Assembly: GCA_964350245.1 (NCBI GenBank)
Contig: CAYGJC010000018.1
Span: 1 to 38,613 of the forward strand
Length of the DNA stretch: 38,613 nucleotides
Source of the DNA: JAJACP01 sp964350245
GTDB taxonomy: Bacteria; Chlamydiota; Chlamydiia; Chlamydiales; JAAKFR01
Direction of reading: 5' to 3'
The notes below the pieces were generated by a model. The model worked only from the letters and a program-made list of their open reading frames with translations. It was not told the origin of the DNA and searched no databases. The position numbers were made by a program, and so were the translations under genes. This document shows, in pieces, positions 1 to 8,125 of the stretch (its first letter is position 1; every line of letters begins with the position of its first letter).

Positions 1-257
1 ATCTCTGTGTGCTCAATATCAGGATCCCGTCGTCCATCCACTTCCATGTGTCTATTGAAGACATAGTCTCCGTAAAAGCCAATGCGTACGCTAAAAGCAT
101 CACACCAGTTCAGGCATGGATCACAAGGATCCCCACAATGCCCTTCCCAAATTAATCCGTCGCAGAGCAAGCTCGCCTCGGAAGGATTCCCGACAGGAAG
201 AGCATAAGCCGCTCCGCAAGCGAGAACCGTCAACATCGTCATGTAGAGTTTTTTCAT
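1..257 (-). CDS. ompA: Major outer membrane protein (MOMP/OmpA), N-terminal part, runs off window
   Basis: This is the start of the chlamydial major outer membrane porin, the cysteine-rich beta-barrel that dominates the elementary-body surface. The reverse strand gives 85 residues from ATG at 257. The signal peptide (about residues 1-19, with a hydrophobic LTVLACGAAYA stretch) is followed by a mature N-terminus LPVGNPSEASLL, then GLIWEGHCGDPCDPC and WCDAFSVRIGFYGDYVF. These match the start of Chlamydia MOMP closely, including the clustered cysteines that form disulfides in the outer membrane complex. A Shine-Dalgarno GAGGTG lies just upstream of the ATG. The gene continues beyond base 1, so the barrel strands and variable regions are not visible. 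It is transcribed divergently from the PP2C gene. Chlamydiae outside the Chlamydiaceae often carry several MOMP-like paralogues, so this may be one of a family. Confidence 0.9.
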   Translation of the reverse strand, partial: MKKLYMTMLTVLACGAAYALPVGNPSEASLLCDGLIWEGHCGDPCDPCLNWCDAFSVRIGFYGDYVFNRHMEVDGRRDPDIEHTE

Positions 258-603
258 ACTCACCTCAAATAAGTTTCTGGTATTGAATAATTCATTGTTA
301 TTTTCCCGGTGTTTCCAATCACTCAACCTTAACATCGAGTCTTTCACAAGACTCCACACGGCTGCAGATCTAATCTGTTTGTTTGGATGACCAAGCTTGT
401 TGTCCAGGAAGATAGCAAATCGTAACCTTTACAGCAACTAACACTTGCCATTTTTGCGCTTTGCCAAAATCGCTCTCAGGACGTATTCTCAAAGTGTTTG
501 TAGTTCATTGGGTTACGGGTTTTTGTCCTCTTTTCAAAATTTATCTGTACTAGCATTCAAGTCTTGTTTTGTGTATACTGTAAAAAATTTAGGGGTTTAA
601 TTT
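258..603. other. Divergent intergenic region between ompA and PP2C gene
   Basis: This 346-base stretch holds no gene that I can recognise on either strand. It should carry the divergent promoters of ompA (leftward) and the phosphatase gene (rightward). The right end is AT-rich and contains a possible -10 box; the left end contains the ompA ribosome binding site. I saw no convincing terminator, tRNA or repeat. Confidence 0.6.
574..603 (+). promoter_or_regulatory. Possible -10 box and RBS for PP2C gene
   Basis: TATACT at 574-579 resembles a sigma-66/sigma-70 -10 element, but I find no good -35 at 16-18 bases upstream. AGGGG at 591-595 is a Shine-Dalgarno about 8 bases before the GTG at 604. 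It supports that GTG as the start. The promoter call is weak; the ribosome binding site is better. Confidence 0.35.
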
Positions 604-1365
604 GTGTTCCAATCAACGTATCAAATAGAGTGTGTGGGTAAAAGCGATGTTGGTCAGGTGCGCGATCACAACGAAGATGTCTGGGCAGCTTTTCCTGATA
701 AAGGACTTTTTCTTTTGGCAGATGGGATGGGAGGGCATGCCGCAGGGGAAATTGCGGCCGATGAAACGGTTAAGTTCTTGCATGAGCTTGTCAAAAAATG
801 GCATCCCACTAAGCAGACCTTGCCTGATGAAGCGGTCTCTTTTTTTCGTGAATCGCTGATTAAGGTGAATGCGCAGATTTATCAGCGGGGACAAGATGAA
901 CCCTCTCTTTCAGGGATGGGAACGACGATTTGCGCTCTCTATTTTCTGCAAAACCAAGCCGTGGTTGCGCATGTTGGAGACAGTCGAATCTATCGGCTAC
1001 GTGGAAAGCGATTGGAGCAACTAACAGAAGATCATTCACTTGTAGCTGAGTTAATTTCACTGGGAGCGATGAAAATAGACGAGGGAGAAAGCTTTCCTTA
1101 CAGGCACATTTTAACGCGCGCGATCGGGACACACGCAACGATTGAGCCGACAGTTAACTACCTATCTGTTGAACCGGGCGATCACTTCCTGCTCTGCTCG
1201 GATGGACTCACCAATTACACTACGGATGCAGAAATCCAGGCTATCTTAATCAAAGAGCTCTCTTCTGATGAGCGGGCACAAGCGTTGATTGATTTGGCCA
1301 ATGAGCACGGCGGTGGGGATAATATTACGTTAGTTTTGGTGCATGTGAACGATGATCTATCTTGA
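604..1365 (+). CDS. PP2C-family serine/threonine protein phosphatase
   Basis: This is a 253-residue metal-dependent PPM/PP2C phosphatase, which removes phosphate from Ser/Thr residues and usually opposes bacterial Hanks-type kinases. All PP2C motifs are in order: RDHNED (20-25), LLADGMGGHAAGE (about 37-49, metal-binding Asp40), GMGTT (104-108), VGDSRIYRLR (about 124-133, Asp126), TEDHS (141-145), LTRAIGT (170-176), LLCSDGL (about 196-202, Asp200) and GGGDNITLVLV (about 236-246, Asp239). No signal peptide or membrane segment is present, so it is cytosolic. The GTG start is backed by an AGGGG ribosome binding site. It overlaps the downstream cysteine desulfurase by 14 bases, so the two are co-translated. 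C. trachomatis has the same neighbours (CT259, CT258), from memory. Family certain; substrate unknown. Confidence 0.93.
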   Translation: MFQSTYQIECVGKSDVGQVRDHNEDVWAAFPDKGLFLLADGMGGHAAGEIAADETVKFLHELVKKWHPTKQTLPDEAVSFFRESLIKVNAQIYQRGQDEPSLSGMGTTICALYFLQNQAVVAHVGDSRIYRLRGKRLEQLTEDHSLVAELISLGAMKIDEGESFPYRHILTRAIGTHATIEPTVNYLSVEPGDHFLLCSDGLTNYTTDAEIQAILIKELSSDERAQALIDLANEHGGGDNITLVLVHVNDDLS

Positions 1366-2470
1366 CCACAACGCCACCACTTTTCTCGATCCACATGTCT
1401 TAGCCGCCATGGAACCGATATTATCGGGGACACTTGGCAATCCTTCTAGTACGCATCGGTTTGGTCAAGCGGCTAAAGCTCTTTTAGCAAAGGCGACCAA
1501 AGAAGTGGCTGCCTATTTTGGTGTGCAAACAGCAGATGTAGTGTTCACTTCAGGAGCAACTGAGGCCTTGAATATGGTGATCCGCTCAGCTCCTAAGGGA
1601 GGGCATATCATCACCTCATCTCTAGAGCATATTGCGGTTTTAGAGGCATTGAAGTTCACAGGTTGTGAGGTGACATATCTCGATCCTGAGCCAGGCCATG
1701 GTGCTCTCTCTCTAAAACAGATTGTGGAGGCTCTCACCCCGCGTACTTCTATGTTAGTCGTGATGGCGGCGAATAATGAAACCGGGATCAAAACGGATCT
1801 CGATCCTATTGCTGCTTTTGCGCAAGAAAGAGGGCTGAAGCTTGTTGTGGATGGTGTAGCGCAGCTAGGAAAAGAACCATCGAAGCTTCCTCAAGGCGTC
1901 ACAGCTGCCTGTTTTAGTGGACACAAGATTCATGCGCCCACTGGTGTGGGTGTGGCCATTGTACGTAGAGCACATCGCGCACACCCCTTGATTTTGGGTG
2001 GGCCCCAGCAACGTGGTCTGAGAGGAGGGACGGAGAATTTAGCCGCAATTGTGGGCTTTGCAAAAGCGTTGACCCTCTTTCCAGAATCTAGTGCACCGAT
2101 TGCTCACCTACGCGATCGCTTTGAAAAGGATCTTCAGGCAAGCTTGAACGATCTTGTCATTCATGGTGCAGATCAGCCGAGAGTCTGCAATACCTCTCAT
2201 ATTGCCTTCTTGGGTGTGGATGGAGAGACCCTTTTAATGCAGCTGGATTTGGCGGGTGTGGCGGTGAGTCATGGGGCTGCTTGTTCATCGGGGACTTTAG
2301 AGCCTTCCCGCGTCCTTCTGAATATGGGAGTTTCTCGTGATAGTGCACGGAGTTCAATCCGCTTCTCTTTGAGTCGGTTTACAACAGAAGAAGAGATTGA
2401 AAGGGCTGTGCGCATTATTGCAAATGTGGTTTCACAACTACGCGCCTACACATATAAAGTGGAAAATTGA
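1352..2470 (+). CDS. nifS: Cysteine desulfurase (NifS/IscS family)
   Basis: This 372-residue PLP enzyme removes sulfur from cysteine to give alanine and an enzyme-bound persulfide for Fe-S cluster and thio-cofactor assembly. Features seen: YLDHNATT at the N-terminus, GNPSS (30-34), TSGATEALN (66-74) for PLP phosphate binding, SLEH (90-93), NNETG (141-145), VDGVAQLGK (166-174), the PLP Schiff-base lysine in SGHK (Lys192), RGGTEN (224-229) and the catalytic loop with Cys311 in GAACSSG. Length and motifs fit class I NifS/IscS. The start lies 14 bases inside the PP2C gene, indicating translational coupling. Its last 25 bases overlap, tail to tail, a leucine-rich repeat gene on the other strand. 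No iscU or iscR is adjacent. An A-type Fe-S protein and a ferredoxin lie near 30 kb in the same window. Confidence 0.93.
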   Translation: MIYLDHNATTFLDPHVLAAMEPILSGTLGNPSSTHRFGQAAKALLAKATKEVAAYFGVQTADVVFTSGATEALNMVIRSAPKGGHIITSSLEHIAVLEALKFTGCEVTYLDPEPGHGALSLKQIVEALTPRTSMLVVMAANNETGIKTDLDPIAAFAQERGLKLVVDGVAQLGKEPSKLPQGVTAACFSGHKIHAPTGVGVAIVRRAHRAHPLILGGPQQRGLRGGTENLAAIVGFAKALTLFPESSAPIAHLRDRFEKDLQASLNDLVIHGADQPRVCNTSHIAFLGVDGETLLMQLDLAGVAVSHGAACSSGTLEPSRVLLNMGVSRDSARSSIRFSLSRFTTEEEIERAVRIIANVVSQLRAYTYKVEN

Positions 2471-2844
2471 CTCCCAAAGCGGGCTCTTAGAGCTAACTTA
2501 TTCCGAATGGGATTGATAGCAAGGTCCAGATAGTTGAGATGAACTCCGCTTTCCAAAAGAGCTTCCGCTCCTTCATCAGGAATCCCATTACTGGCTAAAA
2601 TAAGCGTACGCAACGACGGGTGACGTCCCAAAGCGCGGACTAAACCCATCGCTCCTGTGAATCGAATGCGGTTTATTTTAAGATCTAAGCGAGTTAGCTG
2701 GGGTAAAAAGCGTAGCGACGCTCCCAAAACATGTGTCGCCACATCACCGATACGGCATGCCGATAACTCAAGCTGAGCTAGAGCGGGGAAACGGGGTAAT
2801 TGGCGGATGATCTGAACCGCGGTGCGCTCGCGTGTAATCTGCAC
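2446..2844 (-). CDS. Short leucine-rich repeat protein (ribonuclease-inhibitor type)
   Basis: This 132-residue protein is built from leucine-rich repeats of the long RNI/NLR-like type. Visible units are LAQLELSACRIGD, LTRLDLKINRI, LRTLILASNGIPD and LNYLDLAINPIRN. It has no signal peptide or membrane segment. The GTG start follows the stop codon of the upstream CNNM/CBS gene directly and in the same frame (TAA then GTG). A GGAG Shine-Dalgarno inside the end of that gene lies 6 bases before the GTG, so translation is probably coupled. The 3' end overlaps the cysteine desulfurase by 25 bases on the opposite strand. It lacks flanking domains seen on larger LRR effectors and may be a remnant or a small stand-alone adaptor. 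LRR identity is clear; expression and function are unknown. Confidence 0.65.
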   Translation of the reverse strand: MQITRERTAVQIIRQLPRFPALAQLELSACRIGDVATHVLGASLRFLPQLTRLDLKINRIRFTGAMGLVRALGRHPSLRTLILASNGIPDEGAEALLESGVHLNYLDLAINPIRNKLALRARFGSQFSTLYV

Positions 2845-4062
2845 TTAAGTCTCCACTGTTTTTACTAGAATCGATTTGATTCCCAGTAGGGTAGTTTCTT
2901 CGGCAATTAATTCAAACTCTCCAACGATCAAAGTCTCTCCAACTGTCGGAGTATGGTCCAGAAGTGAGATCATCAACTGTGCCAACGTTTCCACTCCGTG
3001 CGTGGGAAGATGGGTGCCATACTCACGATTTAGGTCAGCAATTTTGGTGTTTCCTGGAAAAGCGCGCTGGATCATGGGGAGCTCAGCTTTCTTAAGAGCC
3101 TCTTCAATGGGAGGGTGTTCACCAAAGATCTCTTCTAAAATCGCATTGAGAGTGAGCATTCCAATCGCAGATCCATTGGAATCCAAAACAACGGCAACGC
3201 TTTGTTGATTGCGGCGAAACTGTCCTAGAATCGGCATCAGTTTGGTAGAAGAGGTAATAAACCAAGGTGTGCGGGCATTGTCACGCACAAAACGGTTTTC
3301 TGGAAGCCGGACAAAGTCTCTGGGTAGAGCGATGGCCACAATGTTGGAGCGGCGATTGTGGTAGAGGGGGATAAACCTTTGGCCAGAGTCGGAGATTTTT
3401 TTATGAAGCTCCCCAACGGTGGTGCTCGCTCGAATCATTTCTACTTCCGACAAGGGAGTCATCACTTGGTTAGCTGTTTTATTTCGCAACGAGAAGATAT
3501 TCGAGACGATGCTATTAAATTCATTCTCCTCGTCATGACTCTCTAGTACCTTCTGCAGCTCATCACGGCTTAAAAAGTTCTCGACACCCTCTTTTTTTCT
3601 TCCAAAAAGAAGATGGACAAAACGCGTAATGAGTCCGATTAACCAGATAGCCGGAGCGAAAATACGATAGGTAGCATACAAAATCGGAACACCCAACATC
3701 ACAGCATGCTCAGAGAAGCGGCGGGCGGCAAAGAGGGGAGCTAACTCACCAAATATGACAACAAGAAAAACTTGGGTAAGCGGCGCGATGTCAGGGTTTA
3801 GCCCGATTGCGCTGTAAAATTCACGTGCACTTTGCGACCCGACTTGAAGAGCAATATTCACACCCAGCATAACAGAACCAATCAGTCGTGACGGCTGTTG
3901 AAGGATATACTGGAGCCAAATCGCACGTTTCATGCCCTTGCTGACGTAGTACTCTAGCCGTACTCGATTGAAAGAGAGTACAGCCATTTCGATCATGGAG
4001 TAAACTCCCTCAACGGCGATGCAAAAGAGGGTGATAAAAAACCAGAGGAAAGCACTAGTCAT
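2845..4062 (-). CDS. CNNM/CBS/CorC-type membrane protein (hemolysin-like, TlyC/HlyC family)
   Basis: This is a 405-residue member of the family often labelled hemolysin or magnesium/cobalt efflux protein. The order is a CNNM (DUF21) transmembrane domain with about four hydrophobic segments (roughly 5-25, 60-80, 95-115, 125-150), a CBS pair (about 200-325, starting near VMTPLSEVEMI) and a C-terminal CorC_HlyC domain (about 340-400). It probably acts in the inner membrane in divalent cation transport or sensing; hemolytic activity should not be assumed. It overlaps the upstream paralogue by 8 bases, and an LRR gene follows immediately. C. trachomatis has a tandem pair next to nifS (CT256/CT257, from memory), so synteny supports orthology. 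The second CBS region is less canonical than that of its paralogue. Confidence 0.85.
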   Translation of the reverse strand: MTSAFLWFFITLFCIAVEGVYSMIEMAVLSFNRVRLEYYVSKGMKRAIWLQYILQQPSRLIGSVMLGVNIALQVGSQSAREFYSAIGLNPDIAPLTQVFLVVIFGELAPLFAARRFSEHAVMLGVPILYATYRIFAPAIWLIGLITRFVHLLFGRKKEGVENFLSRDELQKVLESHDEENEFNSIVSNIFSLRNKTANQVMTPLSEVEMIRASTTVGELHKKISDSGQRFIPLYHNRRSNIVAIALPRDFVRLPENRFVRDNARTPWFITSSTKLMPILGQFRRNQQSVAVVLDSNGSAIGMLTLNAILEEIFGEHPPIEEALKKAELPMIQRAFPGNTKIADLNREYGTHLPTHGVETLAQLMISLLDHTPTVGETLIVGEFELIAEETTLLGIKSILVKTVET

Positions 4063-5281
4063 ATTTCAACCTCCGGATATAGACTCTCCGAATCCGGTTG
4101 GGATCGGCAGCAAGCACCTGAAACAAAAAGCCGTTGGACTCATATTTCGTCCCGCTTTTGGGAATATCACCCAATTGTTCCGTGAGCCATCCACCTAAAG
4201 TGACGCAGTTACTGGAGCTGATCAGCTCGGCTCCAAAGAGCTGCTCAAATTCGCTGAGCTCAAACTTACCGCTGGTGATAATGACGTCATTTCCAGCTGG
4301 GGTGTAACGGGTTTTTTCGTCGCGGATATCAGCGATCTCTCCCACAACGACCTCGAAGAGATCTTCTTGTGTAATCACTCCGGAGATAGAGCCATACTCA
4401 TCCACTACAATACCCATGGTCGCTTTCCGATGGAAAAAGTGATAAAGTAGCGTGCGTGCAAAGATTGTCTCAGGTACGTAGTACGGTTTTTCTAAATGGG
4501 GAATCAAGTCTTTTCCCTCTCGAATCTCCTCACGGTGGAGAAAAAAGAGTGTTGCTGAAACAATTCCCATCATATTTTGCAGATCGCCTGCGCAGACGGG
4601 GACGCGAGAGCATTCTTTTTCGACTAGAAGATAGATCAGCTTGGAAAGAGGCTCGTTGATGTCGTAGTAGAGAATTTCATGGCGGGGATGCATCCTCTCT
4701 TTTACCGTGTAGTCGGTTAATGAGAGGTAGCCTTCAATGAGTTTTGCTTCATCCAGACTTAAAATCCCGCTGCTTTTTGAACTTTTAAGCACGTGACGGA
4801 GCTCTTCTTTTGATATTTCTTGCTCTTTTCGCATAAAGAAGAAGAGCACGTGCGAAATATGAGACGTAACAAAGGTGAGAACCCGGAGTAGAGGGCTGAG
4901 TATTTGTTGAAGAGCTGAGATCACTCTGACAACACGCGTGGCGATTGTTTTGTTGTAGGAGAGAGCCAAAGTTTTCGGGATGATTTCTCCAATCAGAAGA
5001 GTGATCAACAATGGAACCCCAACCTTTAACAGCCAACTTGAGTAGGCTCCAAAAATATTCGCTGAGGTGTTTTGGATGAGAATGTTGGCGCAGATATCCA
5101 AGAAAAGCAGTGTAACTAATAAGTTACGTGGTTGGGCCAGTAAATCCGCAATCAACAGCTTCCGCTTATCGTGAGAATGCTTATAGAGCTTCACTTCGGT
5201 GGAAGAGAGGGAAAAAAGAGCGATCAGAGACAGAGAGAAGAACCCCGAGCAGAGTGTAAAGAGGAGCAGCAGTCCAATCAT
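4055..5281 (-). CDS. CNNM/CBS/CorC-type membrane protein (hemolysin-like), second copy
   Basis: This 408-residue paralogue of the following gene has the same layout. The N-terminal CNNM domain has strongly hydrophobic segments (first at residues 2-25, then about 55-75, 88-108, 125-145). CBS motifs lie around 195-310, including MGIVVDEYGSISGVITQEDL, a textbook second CBS motif. A CorC_HlyC domain (about 325-405) ends with basic residues. The ATG at 5281 overlaps the stop of the upstream DivIC-like gene (ATGA), and its own end overlaps the next gene by 8 bases. dcd, DivIC-like and both CNNM genes therefore form one tightly packed leftward operon. Transport substrate is not determinable from sequence. 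Confidence 0.87.
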   Translation of the reverse strand: MIGLLLLFTLCSGFFSLSLIALFSLSSTEVKLYKHSHDKRKLLIADLLAQPRNLLVTLLFLDICANILIQNTSANIFGAYSSWLLKVGVPLLITLLIGEIIPKTLALSYNKTIATRVVRVISALQQILSPLLRVLTFVTSHISHVLFFFMRKEQEISKEELRHVLKSSKSSGILSLDEAKLIEGYLSLTDYTVKERMHPRHEILYYDINEPLSKLIYLLVEKECSRVPVCAGDLQNMMGIVSATLFFLHREEIREGKDLIPHLEKPYYVPETIFARTLLYHFFHRKATMGIVVDEYGSISGVITQEDLFEVVVGEIADIRDEKTRYTPAGNDVIITSGKFELSEFEQLFGAELISSSNCVTLGGWLTEQLGDIPKSGTKYESNGFLFQVLAADPNRIRRVYIRRLKYD

Positions 5282-5640
5282 GTTTTTTTAATAAAGTGCA
5301 CTTTCGTTTGTCCTTCTGGCACAAGACCTAGCCTCCGCATCAAAATCATTTCGATAAAGGCTTCGTCCTCCTGGCTGGCAATTTGCAGCTTCAAGTCTTC
5401 TTGTTTTTCTTTTGCCCTCGCTGTTTCCCTTTTTAAAGCATGGAGCCTTTCTTGCAATCTTGTCTCTTCCCGTAGTTTATGGCGATAGGCCTGGTCGTAG
5501 GCAAAACAGCAGATTAAAAAAAAGAGAATCGTCCACCACGATTTGAGAATCACTTCCTCAAATAAGCGCGATCTTGGGTGAGCGCTCTCTCCTCTAGACT
5601 TTGGGAACAGTGATCCCCGTTTGCCTTTGGTATTTTCCAT
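5278..5640 (-). CDS. DivIC/FtsB-like septum formation protein (bitopic coiled coil)
   Basis: From the ATG at 5640 this gives 120 residues: a basic N-terminus, one transmembrane segment (about residues 32-50, WWTILFFLICCFAY), a charged coiled coil (about 53-93) and a short C-terminal motif MILMRRLGLVPEGQTKVHF. That tail matches the FtsB/DivIC pattern in which a conserved RxxLGxVxxGE segment ends the protein. FtsB/DivIC proteins bind FtsL and FtsQ at the septum and help activate septal peptidoglycan synthesis. I chose ATG 5640, with GGAG just upstream, over an in-frame TTG at 5682. It overlaps dcd by 47 bases and the downstream CNNM gene by 4. Chlamydiae lack FtsZ but keep several divisome membrane proteins, so this is plausible, though short coiled-coil proteins are easily over-assigned. 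Confidence 0.62.
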   Translation of the reverse strand: MENTKGKRGSLFPKSRGESAHPRSRLFEEVILKSWWTILFFLICCFAYDQAYRHKLREETRLQERLHALKRETARAKEKQEDLKLQIASQEDEAFIEMILMRRLGLVPEGQTKVHFIKKT

Positions 5641-6163
5641 TACGCTCCGCGTATGAGGTTTGGCACATCTCTTTTGCTTCAAAAAAGATCACTTGTGCGA
5701 TTCCCTCGTTCGCATAGACTTTGGCGGGCAGAGGGGTTGTATTTGAAATCTCAATGGTCACATGTCCCTCCCATTCAGGTTCAAAGGGGGTTACGTTCAC
5801 AATAATTCCACAGCGGGCATAGGTTGATTTACCCAAACAAATGGTCAGGATGTTACGCGGAATGCGAAAGTACTCGATACTTCTGGCCAGAGCAAAGGAG
5901 TTGGGAGGGATGATGCACTCTTTAGCGCAGATGTCGACAAAAGAATCTTCGGTAAACATCTTAGGGTCAACTATTGAATTGTAAACATTCGTAAAGACCT
6001 TAAATTCTTCAGAAATGCGAAGATCGTAGCCATAGCTAGAGATTCCATAACTTACGATTTTTTCACCATTTTCATCGACACGCACTTGTCCATCGACGTA
6101 GGGCTCGATCATTTTCTGTTCAAGAGCCATTTTTCGGATCCACTTGTCTTCTCTTATGCTCAT
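5594..6163 (-). CDS. dcd: dCTP deaminase
   Basis: This 189-residue enzyme deaminates dCTP to dUTP, which feeds dTMP synthesis. Seen motifs: SSYGYDLRI (42-50), GKSTYARCG (111-119, with Arg117) and EWEGHVTIEISN (130-141), whose Glu138 is the expected catalytic base. The C-terminal GKYQRQTG segment closes over the nucleotide in known structures. Length equals that typical of the homotrimeric proteobacterial and chlamydial enzymes. The ATG at 6163 has a clear AAGGAG ribosome binding site. It is divergent from ruvB with 73 bases between the starts, the same pairing as CT039/CT040 in C. trachomatis (from memory). It heads a leftward operon with a DivIC-like gene and two CNNM genes. Confidence 0.96.
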   Translation of the reverse strand: MSIREDKWIRKMALEQKMIEPYVDGQVRVDENGEKIVSYGISSYGYDLRISEEFKVFTNVYNSIVDPKMFTEDSFVDICAKECIIPPNSFALARSIEYFRIPRNILTICLGKSTYARCGIIVNVTPFEPEWEGHVTIEISNTTPLPAKVYANEGIAQVIFFEAKEMCQTSYAERNGKYQRQTGITVPKV

Positions 6164-6236
6164 TCACTTCTCCTTTCTATCTTTTTCGAATTAGATATAG
6201 CGTTTGAATCACTTTTTTGCTACATTCTTGTCTGGT

Positions 6237-7241
6237 ATGGACGAAAAACCGAGTTTCATCGAATCGACGCTTGCTCAGGAAGACCCGACTTTTGAGGTGC
6301 CTCTTCGTCCGCAGTCACTCGGCGAGTTTTTAGGACAAGAGGAGATCAAAGAGCGGCTCGACGTTTTTATGGGGGCTGCTAAAAAACGAGGGGAGACGCT
6401 GGGTCACTGCTTATTAGCTGGCCCTCCCGGCCTCGGGAAAACAACTTTGGCTAATATTTTAGCCAAAACAATGGGAAGCTCACTTGTTGTTACCTCCGGT
6501 CCTATGTTAGAAAAGCCTGCTGATCTTGCAGGGATATTGACGAATCTTCAAGAGGGCGACATCCTTTTTATCGATGAAATCCACCGTTTGCAAAGGAGTG
6601 TCGAAGAGTATCTCTACCCTGCGATGGAAGACTTCGTTCTTGATTTGATGATTGATAGCGGCCCTAATGCTCGCTCGGTCCAGGTCAAACTCAATCCATT
6701 CACACTTGTGGGAGCAACCACGCGCTCCGGATTGTTGACAGCGCCGATGCGTTCTCGCTTTGCTTTTTCTTGCAGACTTGATTATTACCCCCCGGATGTT
6801 CTCGAAAAGATTTTGGATCGCTCTAGCCGAATGCTTCAGCTTGACATTGACGTGGTGGGACTCTCAGAAATTAGCCGGCGAGCACGGGGAACGCCTCGCA
6901 TTGCGAATCACTTGCTCCGCTGGGTGCGCGATTTTTCTCAAATGCGCGCAGCCGGTAAGAAAGTGAACAAAGAAATTGTACATAAAGCCCTTGAAATGTT
7001 AGCAATAGATGAGCAAGGGCTGGATGAGATGGATACCAAACTGCTCACTGTCATGATCGATCTCTATAATGGAGGTCCAGTGGGACTCAATACACTTGCC
7101 ATGGCAGTCGGAGAAGAGGGGCAAACAGTAGAAGAGGTCTATGAGCCTTATCTCATTCTACAAGGTTTTTTAAAAAGAACGCCTAGGGGACGTGTTGCCA
7201 CAGAACGGTCTTACCAACACCTAGGAAAAAAGAGGAAATAA
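6237..7241 (+). CDS. ruvB: Holliday junction branch migration helicase RuvB
   Basis: This AAA+ motor drives branch migration of Holliday junctions with RuvA during recombination and repair. From the ATG at 6237 it is 334 residues. It shows LRPQSLGEFLGQ (about 23-34), Walker A GPPGLGKTT (62-70), Walker B IDEIH (112-116), sensor 1 GATTRSG (about 160-166), an arginine-finger region RSRFAF (about 173), and the C-terminal winged helix with GGPVGLNTLA and KRTPRGRVAT. A TTG 33 bases upstream would add 11 unusual residues; I prefer the ATG, although its ribosome binding site is weak. The SpoIID-like gene begins 2 bases after the stop, so the two are likely cotranscribed. Confidence 0.96.
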   Translation: MDEKPSFIESTLAQEDPTFEVPLRPQSLGEFLGQEEIKERLDVFMGAAKKRGETLGHCLLAGPPGLGKTTLANILAKTMGSSLVVTSGPMLEKPADLAGILTNLQEGDILFIDEIHRLQRSVEEYLYPAMEDFVLDLMIDSGPNARSVQVKLNPFTLVGATTRSGLLTAPMRSRFAFSCRLDYYPPDVLEKILDRSSRMLQLDIDVVGLSEISRRARGTPRIANHLLRWVRDFSQMRAAGKKVNKEIVHKALEMLAIDEQGLDEMDTKLLTVMIDLYNGGPVGLNTLAMAVGEEGQTVEEVYEPYLILQGFLKRTPRGRVATERSYQHLGKKRK

Positions 7242-7243
7242 TC

Positions 7244-8053
7244 ATGCGCGCGCTACTCGTTTACGGTTTACTCATGGGAGCCCCCCTTTGTGCGGCACCC
7301 CTAACAGCCCCTAAGGCACAGTCAAAGCCTTTACCAGTCGGGCCTAAAATCAATGTGCTCTTAGAGAAAAATGCAAACTCAGCCCTTCTTGAGGTAAGAG
7401 GAGGATATCGAGTGATTCGCCAGGACTCAGGTTCCGTTTTGAGTTCCGGAAATAGGGGTAAGCGTTTTATGGTTCACGCTCTGCAAGACGGGCTGCGTTG
7501 GGGAGAGGAATACCCTGACGTTTATCAAATTTCGGTGATTCCAACACACCCTGATACACATGTCTACGTCAATGGCATTCAGTACCGGGGCAGTGTCTCT
7601 GTCTATCATGTGCGTGATAACTTGATCACAGTCGTAAATGAGCTGCCGATTGAAGAGTATTTAAAATCCACTCTTGCCCTTCGATTCGATGCTGTTTTGC
7701 CCAAAGAGGCGCTTGCTGCTTTGGTGATTGCCGCCCGTACGGAAGCATACGCAAAAGCGTTACATGGCCAAGCGGCCAACCGTCCTTGGCATGTATCTGC
7801 TCAGGAGGTTTCTTATTACGGTTACGGAGTGACACACCAGAAAAATCGAGTGGAAGAGAGTGTAGATACAACTCGTTTTATGGTGATGGAATCTCCCAAT
7901 CATACCGGACCAGCCCAGAATGTGCAGCTCCCTCAAGCAAAAGCCGTTGAGTTGGCGGAGCTTGGATTGAATGCAAAGAAAATTTTGCAGTCCGCGTATC
8001 CCAATCAACCTTTAGGTTTGACAATTGATGCTGGTGTAGTTGTAGTGCGCTGA
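7244..8053 (+). CDS. SpoIID-like septal peptidoglycan enzyme (secreted)
   Basis: This 269-residue exported protein has a signal peptide (about residues 1-18, ending near APLCAAP). Its SpoIID domain (about 95-225) is shown by VNELPIEEYLKSTL, by PKEALAALVIAARTEAYAK, the family signature around the catalytic Glu, and by ANRPWHVSAQEVSYYGYGV. SpoIID proteins are lytic transglycosylases that cut glycan strands stripped of stem peptides. Chlamydial homologues have been linked to peptidoglycan remodelling at the division septum. It starts 2 bases after ruvB and occupies the position of CT041 in C. trachomatis (from memory). The C-terminal tail after about residue 225 has no recognisable domain. Family is confident; exact substrate is inferred. 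Confidence 0.82.
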   Translation: MRALLVYGLLMGAPLCAAPLTAPKAQSKPLPVGPKINVLLEKNANSALLEVRGGYRVIRQDSGSVLSSGNRGKRFMVHALQDGLRWGEEYPDVYQISVIPTHPDTHVYVNGIQYRGSVSVYHVRDNLITVVNELPIEEYLKSTLALRFDAVLPKEALAALVIAARTEAYAKALHGQAANRPWHVSAQEVSYYGYGVTHQKNRVEESVDTTRFMVMESPNHTGPAQNVQLPQAKAVELAELGLNAKKILQSAYPNQPLGLTIDAGVVVVR

Positions 8054-8125
8054 TTATTAGTTGTTTAATTAGTTTATGTTTGGTGGAATGTCTTCTGTTT
8101 AAATTGTTTTTTAAAGGATAATTAA

